This document shows positions 58,216-64,000 of a DNA stretch of 64,000 nt, piece after piece (the stretch's first letter is position 1; every line of letters starts with the position of its first letter). A program made the translations under genes and the position numbers. The stretch comes from Buchnera aphidicola (Kurisakia onigurumii) (GTDB lineage Bacteria; Pseudomonadota; Gammaproteobacteria; Enterobacterales; Enterobacteriaceae), in assembly GCF_039394605.1 (NCBI RefSeq), contig NZ_CP135033.1, positions 248,001-312,000 of the forward strand, given 5' to 3'. The notes beneath the pieces were generated by a model. The model saw nothing but the letters and a program-made list of their open reading frames with translations, did not search any database and had not been told where the DNA came from.

Positions 58216-59658
58216 ATGTTTAAATACACTTTTGCAAATCTTCAAAAAATAGGAAAATCATTAATGCTTCCTGTTTCTGTTTTACCGATTGCCGGTATTT
58301 TATTAGGTATAGGTTCTGCAAAATTTAATATTATACCTGATGTAATATCTTTAATTATGGTTGAAGCAGGAAGTTCAATTTTTACAAATATGCCTATAAT
58401 ATTTTCTATAGGAGTTGCATTAGGTTTTACTAAAAATGATGGAGTCGCAGCTTTAGCATCAGTTATTTCATATGGAATTATGATTAAAACTATAACAGTT
58501 GTTTCTCCTATTATATTACATATGTCTTTTTTAAAAATACAACAAGAGCATTTGATAGATACAGGTATTTTTGGAGGGATTATTATTGGTATAGTATCGG
58601 CTTATATGTTTAATGTATTTCATAAAATACAAATGCCAGAATATTTAGGATTTTTTGGTGGAAAAAGATTTATTCCTATAATATCAGGATTAGTATCTAT
58701 TTTTTTAGGAATATTACTTTCTTTAATATGGCCACCTATCGGAAAAATAATAAAACATTTTTCTGAATGGTCGGCTTATCAAAATCCATTATTAGCATTT
58801 GGTATTTATGGTATAGTCGAACGTGCATTGGTACCATTTGGTCTACATCACATTTGGAATGTTCCTTTTCAAATGCAAGTAGGAGAATTTCATAATTCTT
58901 TAGGTCAATATTTTCATGGAGATATAGCTAGATATATGGCTGGAGATGAAACAGCAGGAAAGTTATCTGGTGGTTTCTTGTTTAAAATGTATGGTCTTCC
59001 AGCTGCTGCGATTGCTATATGGCATTCTTGTAAAAATAAAAATAGAAAAAAAGTAGGAAGTATCATGCTTTCTGCAGCATTAACTTCTTTTTTAACTGGT
59101 ATAACAGAACCTATTGAATTTTCTTTTATGTTGACAGCACCTATTTTATATATATTACATGCTATTTTATCTGGATTAGCATTTTCTATTTGTATATTTT
59201 TTAATATGCGTTCAGGAACTAGTTTTTCACATGGATTTATAGATTTTATAATATTAAGTGGACATAGTAATAAAATATGGTTATTTCCAATAATAGGTAT
59301 ATTATATGGATTAACTTATTATTTTTTATTTTATTTTTTAATTACTAAATTAAATTTAAATACTATTGGAATGGAAGATAAAAAAATTAGTTCTAGTATA
59401 AAAACTAAAGATATACCAATAATAGTTCCTAAAATAGTATCATATTTGGGAGGAAAAAATAATATATCTAGTTTAGATGCTTGTATTACAAGATTAAGAG
59501 TAACAGTATTTAATATATCTAAGATAAATGAACAAAAATTAAAAAATATAGGAGCTTCTGCAATATTTATATCTGGTTTAGGTATACAAATAGTATTTGG
59601 AACCAAATCAGATAATATTAAGACAGAAATAGATATATTTATTAAAAAAAATAAATAA
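58216..59658 (+). CDS. ptsG: Glucose PTS permease EIICB
   Basis: Imports and phosphorylates glucose using EIIA-Glc and the general PTS proteins. The 480 residues compare with 477 in E. coli. The IIC domain (about 1-390) has some eight to ten membrane helices, with [20 protein letters not shown] near 195 and [12 protein letters not shown] near 295. The C-terminal IIB domain carries the phosphorylated Cys in [10 protein letters not shown] near 418, ending [16 protein letters not shown] hairpin at 59711-59734 may end transcription. Confidence 0.97.
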   Translation: MFKYTFANLQKIGKSLMLPVSVLPIAGILLGIGSAKFNIIPDVISLIMVEAGSSIFTNMPIIFSIGVALGFTKNDGVAALASVISYGIMIKTITVVSPIILHMSFLKIQQEHLIDTGIFGGIIIGIVSAYMFNVFHKIQMPEYLGFFGGKRFIPIISGLVSIFLGILLSLIWPPIGKIIKHFSEWSAYQNPLLAFGIYGIVERALVPFGLHHIWNVPFQMQVGEFHNSLGQYFHGDIARYMAGDETAGKLSGGFLFKMYGLPAAAIAIWHSCKNKNRKKVGSIMLSAALTSFLTGITEPIEFSFMLTAPILYILHAILSGLAFSICIFFNMRSGTSFSHGFIDFIILSGHSNKIWLFPIIGILYGLTYYFLFYFLITKLNLNTIGMEDKKISSSIKTKDIPIIVPKIVSYLGGKNNISSLDACITRLRVTVFNISKINEQKLKNIGASAIFISGLGIQIVFGTKSDNIKTEIDIFIKKNK

Positions 59659-59710
59659 ATTAAATTATATTGAATTATTTTAAATCATTTTTTAAAAAAT
59701 TTTCATAAAG

Positions 59711-59746
59711 GGGTGAGTAAATAATCACTCGCCCTAAAATATTTTT
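59711..59746 (+). terminator. Probable terminator after ptsG
   Basis: GGGTGAGT (59711-59718) pairs with ACTCGCCC (59727-59734) with one T-G wobble and an 8-base loop, one of the few G+C-rich intergenic elements in the window. A T-run (59742-59747) follows after TAAAATA. It lies 52 bases past the ptsG stop and before hinT. Confidence 0.55.
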
Positions 59747-59781
59747 TAAATTCAAATAATTTTTACAATAAGAGTTATATC

Positions 59782-60114
59782 ATGAAAAAAAATAATATTT
59801 TTACTCGAATAATTAACAAACAAATAAAATCAGATATATTATATCAAGATGATATTATTACAATATTTAAAGATATTTTTCCAAAATATCCTGTACATGT
59901 TTTAATTGTTCCTAATAAAAAAATAAAAAATTTAAATGCTATAAATAATACAAATCAAAATATACTAAATCATATGCTTATTCATACTATAAAAATAGCA
60001 AAAAAATTAAAAATTCATAAAACTGGTTATAAAGTTTTAATAAACTGCAATAAAGGAGGAGGACAAGAAATACCTCATTTACATATACATTTAATGGGAG
60101 GTGTAAAAAAATAA
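59782..60114 (+). CDS. hinT: HIT-family purine nucleoside phosphoramidase HinT
   Basis: Hydrolyses aminoacyl- and lysyl-adenylates and AMP-phosphoramidates. The 110 residues compare with 119 in E. coli (YcfF); the loss is at the C-terminal tail. The opening IFTRIINKQIKSDILYQDD, PVHVLIVPNKKI near 36, and the histidine triad PHLHIHLMGG near 98 are intact. It follows ptsG, as in E. coli, and converges on asnS. Confidence 0.95.
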   Translation: MKKNNIFTRIINKQIKSDILYQDDIITIFKDIFPKYPVHVLIVPNKKIKNLNAINNTNQNILNHMLIHTIKIAKKLKIHKTGYKVLINCNKGGGQEIPHLHIHLMGGVKK

Positions 60115-60154
60115 AAATACTTTTTATATTATTTCATTAATTTTTCATTGATAA

Positions 60155-61552
60155 TTAAAAATTAGCATTATTTACTGTTCTAGGAAAAGGAGTAACATCT
60201 CTTATATTATTTATTCCTGTAATATACATTAATAATCTTTCAAAACCTATTCCAAAACCAGCATGAGGTACAGTTCCATATTTTCTTAAATCACGATACC
60301 ACCAATAATCTTCTTTGTTTAATTGCATTTCTAACATTCTTTGATCTAATTTAAACAATTGATCTTCTCTTTCTGAACCTCCTATTATTTCTCCTACATA
60401 AGGAAAGAGAACATCCATAGCAGCAACAGTTTTTTTATCTTTATTTAATTTCATATAAAATGCTTTTAAATCTTTGGGATAATTTATAATAACAATAACA
60501 GATTTAAAATATTTTTCTGAAAGATATTTTTCTTGATCAGAAGATAAATTATGTCCAAAAATTATTTTTTTATTTGAAAAATTATAAAATTTATTTAAAA
60601 TTTTAATTGCTTCTTTATATTCGATAATAATAAAACCATTTTTTATGAATGACAGTAATCTGTTTTTTAAATCTGTTTTTAAATAATTTGATAAAAAAAA
60701 TATTTCTTCTTCATTAATTTTTAAAACATAAGAAAAAATATTTTTTAATAAATTTTCAGAAAAAATAATAATATCTTGTAATATATGAAAAGAAGTTTCT
60801 ACTTCTAACATCCAAAATTCAGATAGATGTCGACTAGTATTAGAATTTTCTGCTCTAAATATAGGTCCAAAAGTATAAACTTTAGATAAAGAAGAAGAAT
60901 ATGTTTCTAATGTTAGTTGACCTGATACACTTAAAAAAACTTTTTTAGAAAAAAAATATTTAGAATTATAATCTTTTTGTATATTTTTTTTTGTAGAAAT
61001 ATTTTTTTTAGATGATATCGTAAACATAGAACCAGATCCTTCTGCATCAATACTAGTTATAATAGGAGTAGGTATCCAAAAATATTTTTTTTCAAAAAGA
61101 AAATTATGCATACTATGTAAAACAGAATTTCTAATTCTCGATATAGAAGATATAATATTTGTTCTTGATCTTAAATGACTGACATCTCGTAAATATTCTA
61201 AAGTATGTTTTTTTGGAGATATAGGATAAGTATTATTATTTTTTATCCATCCAAAAATTTTTATTTTATCAGCTAATAATTCATATTTTTGTTTTTTTCC
61301 TGTAGAAAAAATTAATTTTCCATTAATACATATTGAACAACCTGTACTTAGTTTTAATATTTCAGAAAAATAGTTTTTTAAATTTTTTTTTGCGATTACT
61401 TGCAAATCAAAAATATGAGAACCATCAGAAACATGAATAAAAGATAATCCTATTTTTGAATCACGTTTACTTTTTATCCAACCATTTATTTTAATTTGAC
61501 TATTAATTTTTATACAATTATTGTGTATATCTGATATTGATACTGAAATCAT
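60155..61552 (-). CDS. asnS: Asparaginyl-tRNA synthetase
   Basis: Class II synthetase for tRNA-Asn. The 465 residues compare with 466 in E. coli. The N-terminal OB fold has INGWIKSKRDSKIGLSFIHVSDG. The catalytic core has ITSIDAEGSGSMF near 168, VSGQLTLETY near 214, motif 2 PIFRAENSNTSRHLSEFWMLEVE near 235, and motif 3 GFGIGFERLLMYITGINNIRDVTPFPR at the C-terminus. Nothing unusual is seen apart from Lys/Ile enrichment. Confidence 0.96.
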   Translation of the reverse strand: MISVSISDIHNNCIKINSQIKINGWIKSKRDSKIGLSFIHVSDGSHIFDLQVIAKKNLKNYFSEILKLSTGCSICINGKLIFSTGKKQKYELLADKIKIFGWIKNNNTYPISPKKHTLEYLRDVSHLRSRTNIISSISRIRNSVLHSMHNFLFEKKYFWIPTPIITSIDAEGSGSMFTISSKKNISTKKNIQKDYNSKYFFSKKVFLSVSGQLTLETYSSSLSKVYTFGPIFRAENSNTSRHLSEFWMLEVETSFHILQDIIIFSENLLKNIFSYVLKINEEEIFFLSNYLKTDLKNRLLSFIKNGFIIIEYKEAIKILNKFYNFSNKKIIFGHNLSSDQEKYLSEKYFKSVIVIINYPKDLKAFYMKLNKDKKTVAAMDVLFPYVGEIIGGSEREDQLFKLDQRMLEMQLNKEDYWWYRDLRKYGTVPHAGFGIGFERLLMYITGINNIRDVTPFPRTVNNANF

Positions 61553-61711
61553 TTTAATTTCCTAATAATTAAAATTTATTTAAAAATATAAAAACAGAAA
61601 AATTTTAATATAATTTTACAAAACAAAAATTTATTTTTGAAAATATTAAAAAATATATTTTTATTAAAATTTTATAAATAGTATTTATATATAATAAAAG
61701 TATATATATAA

Positions 61712-62656
61712 TTATAATATATTTTCTATCATACATTTTTTTGAACAATATTTATTAAAATTTGTATTGCAACTTATACATTGAATAAACAGAAGATTGC
61801 ATTTACTATTTTTACAATTGAGATGCTTGTTACAAGCAATACCGCAATTATAGCATTTACCTAAAATATCATGAGTGATTTTTTCTGATATTCTTGCATC
61901 AAAAACAAAATTAATTCCTTTAAAATATGATTTTAAATTTTTTTTTCTTATTTTATTTACGTAATTTAAAATTCCACCTTGTATTTGGTAAATTTTTTTA
62001 AATCCAAAATGAATTAATAAAGATGTTGCTTTTTCGCATCTTATACCTCCAGTACAATACATTACAATTTTTTTATTTTTTTTTAATTTTTGTATATAAT
62101 TAATTAATTCTTGTAATTGCTCTCTGAAAGTATTATATGAAAAATTTATTGATCGTATAAAATGACCAACTTCATATTCGTATCGATTTCTTATGTCTAT
62201 AAAAATAACATTTTTTTCATGTATAATTTTATTAACATGTATAGGATCAATATATATTCCTTTTTTTTTGTAATCTAAATTTGGAATATATAAATTATCT
62301 GCAACAATTTTTTTACGTACTTTTACAGATAATAACCAAAATGCATTATCTTTATTTTCTATACAGTGATTAAAATGTATATCTTTGAAATTATTATTAA
62401 ATTTAATAAGAAAATATTTCATTTTTTTATAATTTTTTTCAGGTACACTGATTTGTGCATTTATTCCTTCTGAAGATATATATATCCTACCTAAAATATT
62501 TAAATTATTAAAAAATTTATAAATAAAATTTCTAAATTTTGTAGTATTTACAATACTAAAATATTTATAAAAAGATATAATCATATATTTTTTTTTTCTA
62601 TTTTCATTATTTTCTTTTAATATTTTTCTTGAAAGAGTGTTATACAAATTTGTCAT
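61712..62656 (-). CDS. trhO: tRNA uridine(34) hydroxylase TrhO
   Basis: Rhodanese-domain protein (YceA) that hydroxylates U34 on the way to 5-methoxyuridine derivatives in E. coli. The ATG at 62656 matches the E. coli N-terminus (MTNLYNTLSRK against MPVLHNRISN); a TTG eight codons upstream is less likely. The 314 residues are short of 350 because the basic tail is missing. SFYKYF near 27, GRIYISSEGINAQISVP near 60 and FIDIRNRYEYEVGHF near 165 are kept. The rhodanese Cys lies in VMYCTGGIRCEKA near 200, and the C-terminal cysteine cluster from GKCYNCGIACNKHLNCK onward is also present. Confidence 0.93.
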   Translation of the reverse strand: MTNLYNTLSRKILKENNENRKKKYMIISFYKYFSIVNTTKFRNFIYKFFNNLNILGRIYISSEGINAQISVPEKNYKKMKYFLIKFNNNFKDIHFNHCIENKDNAFWLLSVKVRKKIVADNLYIPNLDYKKKGIYIDPIHVNKIIHEKNVIFIDIRNRYEYEVGHFIRSINFSYNTFREQLQELINYIQKLKKNKKIVMYCTGGIRCEKATSLLIHFGFKKIYQIQGGILNYVNKIRKKNLKSYFKGINFVFDARISEKITHDILGKCYNCGIACNKHLNCKNSKCNLLFIQCISCNTNFNKYCSKKCMIENIL

Positions 62657-62772
62657 TTTGGAATACTCTACATAATACAAATTTAGTTAATAATATTTTT
62701 AATTATATAAAAATTTTTTATTTACATTATTAGTAATAATACTAATATTCAACATCACTTAAATACAAGTAT

Positions 62773-64000
62773 TTATATATTATTTTTTAACATTAAATTT
62801 TTTTTATTTTTTTTTAATAAAATTAATTTTTCTTTTTCTTTTTTTATTACGATTAATGGAGCTTTATTTAAAAAATTTTTATTTAATAAATTTAATTCAA
62901 TACAATTAATTTTTTTTTGTATTTTTTTGATTTTAATATCTAATTCTTCACTAGAATAATTATTCTTACATTTATCAAATAAAATAAAAATTTCTATTTC
63001 ATTATCAATTATATTGCTACTATAATGTAAATTATTTATATTTTTATCAAATAAAATTATTTTTTTAATAAAAGCTATTTTTTGAAAATATTTTTTTCTT
63101 TTAGATAAAATTTTTTTTATATTATTATTATTACTTTTATAATATAAAGTGATTAACTTACGATAACTAATATTACATTGAGAACGTAAATTTCTTAAAG
63201 ATTTAATAATTTTTTTAAACCAATACATATCTTGTAATATTTTTGTATCTAAAAAAAATTTTTTATATACAGGAAATTTTTCTAACATAATTGTATGATA
63301 AGTTATTTTTTTTAAATTTTTTACTTTTTCCCAAATACTTTCAGTAATAAAAGGAATAATAGGATGAGATAAACAAAGTATGTTTTCTAGTACATAAATC
63401 ATACAATCTCGAGTTGATTGTAATTTATTTTCAGAATAAATTAATGTAGATAATTTTACCAATTCTAAATACCAATCACAAAATTTATTTTTAATAAAAT
63501 CAAAAATTAACATAACTATGTTATCAAATCTAAATATATCTATTTCTATTTTAAATTTTTTTATTAATTCATTTAATTCTATTAAAATCCAATGATCAAA
63601 AAAATATAATTTCTTTGGAATAAATTTTTTTGATATTTTTTTATTTTGATTATATAAAATAATAAATCGACTTGCATTCCAAATTTTATTACAAAAATTT
63701 CTATAGCTTTTTAATCGGTTCATATCCCATATAATATTACGAGTAGGAGCAGCTAAAGATGCAAATGTTAATCTTAATGCATCAGTTCCATATGATTTAA
63801 TTCCTTTAGGAAAAGATTTTTTAGTTCTAATAACTATATCGTGTACTAAATCAGTTTTTATCATATTTTTTGTTCTTTTTTTAATAAGATTAGGTAAACT
63901 TATTCCATCAATCATATCAATAGGATCAATTACATTTCCTTTAGATTTAGACATTTTTTGACCTAATTCATCTCTTATTAATCCTGTGATATAAATTTTT
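62773..64000 (-). CDS. valS: Valyl-tRNA synthetase, C-terminal part (runs off window)
   Basis: Class I synthetase; the open frame continues through position 64000, so the 5' half lies outside. Visible are the sequence ITGLIRDELGQ leading into the catalytic KMSKSKGNVIDPIDMIDG, ALRLTFASLAAPTRNI near the end of the core, then the anticodon-binding helical domain (KIWNASRFI...LCLSHPIIPFITESIW) and a C-terminal Lys-rich coiled coil. The 409 visible codons correspond to roughly the last 40 percent of the family length (951 in E. coli). Confidence 0.95.
   Translation of the reverse strand, partial: KIYITGLIRDELGQKMSKSKGNVIDPIDMIDGISLPNLIKKRTKNMIKTDLVHDIVIRTKKSFPKGIKSYGTDALRLTFASLAAPTRNIIWDMNRLKSYRNFCNKIWNASRFIILYNQNKKISKKFIPKKLYFFDHWILIELNELIKKFKIEIDIFRFDNIVMLIFDFIKNKFCDWYLELVKLSTLIYSENKLQSTRDCMIYVLENILCLSHPIIPFITESIWEKVKNLKKITYHTIMLEKFPVYKKFFLDTKILQDMYWFKKIIKSLRNLRSQCNISYRKLITLYYKSNNNNIKKILSKRKKYFQKIAFIKKIILFDKNINNLHYSSNIIDNEIEIFILFDKCKNNYSSEELDIKIKKIQKKINCIELNLLNKNFLNKAPLIVIKKEKEKLILLKKNKKNLMLKNNI

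Noticed and set aside
62657..62680. TTG 62680 as trhO start
   Set aside because: Adds eight residues with no homologous counterpart; ATG 62656 aligns with the E. coli start.

Overview
The window is a stretch of a strongly reduced, very A+T-rich gammaproteobacterial chromosome. By eye G+C is about one fifth, with the three tRNA genes as the GC-rich islands. Gene content, gene order and protein sequences fit Buchnera aphidicola, the obligate nutritional symbiont of aphids. Nearly every gene has a clear Escherichia coli orthologue, the proteins are Lys/Asn/Ile/Phe-rich, and short E. coli syntenic blocks survive next to gaps where genes have been lost. Examples are lolCDE, sucAB, serC-aroA-(gap)-rpsA, minCDE, flgBCDEFGHIJ, rne-rluC-rpmF-fabDG-acpP-tmk-holB-tatD-ptsG. 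I see no transposase, phage gene, integron or CRISPR array. The aphid host lineage cannot be fixed from this window.

Layout. Positions 1-16.1 kb hold glyA, pgl, a 5'-truncated mfd, lolCDE, gapA, fldA, phrB, ybgI and sucAB. Positions 16.2-34 kb hold a divergent pal-like lipoprotein gene, gpmA, pfkA, tpiA, rpsA, aroA, serC, serS, trxB, infA, aspS, pykA and zwf. Positions 34-41.5 kb hold yoaE, tsaB, minEDC, rsmC, tRNA-Leu(UAA), tRNA-Cys(GCA), tRNA-Ser(UGA) and murJ. Positions 42-49.1 kb hold the rod/hook/ring operon flgB to flgJ. Positions 49.2-64 kb hold rne, rluC, rpmF, fabD, fabG, acpP, tmk, holB, tatD, ptsG, hinT, asnS, trhO and the 3' part of valS, which runs off the right edge.

Functionally the window carries glucose uptake (ptsG), glycolysis (pfkA, tpiA, gapA, gpmA, pykA), the oxidative pentose phosphate entry (zwf, pgl), 2-oxoglutarate dehydrogenase E1/E2 without the other suc genes beside it, and steps serving the host (aroA for aromatics, serC and glyA for serine/glycine/one-carbon). 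It also carries lipoprotein export (lolCDE), cell division placement (minCDE), murein lipid flipping (murJ), and a flagellar hook-basal-body set with no hook-filament junction genes (flgK, flgL) following it.

The most notable points are these. (1) flgH is split by an A13 tract that needs one extra A to read through, the configuration expected for rescue by polymerase slippage at poly(A). Long A13-A15 tracts also sit in frame in serC, rsmC, rne (twice) and fabD. (2) mfd keeps only the RNA-polymerase-interacting, translocase and C-terminal domains and has no ATG/GTG/TTG start at its 5' end. (3) FlgE has lost the terminal signatures that its rod paralogues here keep. (4) RNase E has a low-complexity C-terminal half yet ends in a tail resembling the PNPase-binding end of E. 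coli RNase E. (5) FabD and the Pal-like protein have changes at residues normally involved in catalysis or peptidoglycan binding. (6) Several gaps of 0.3-1 kb mark lost genes.
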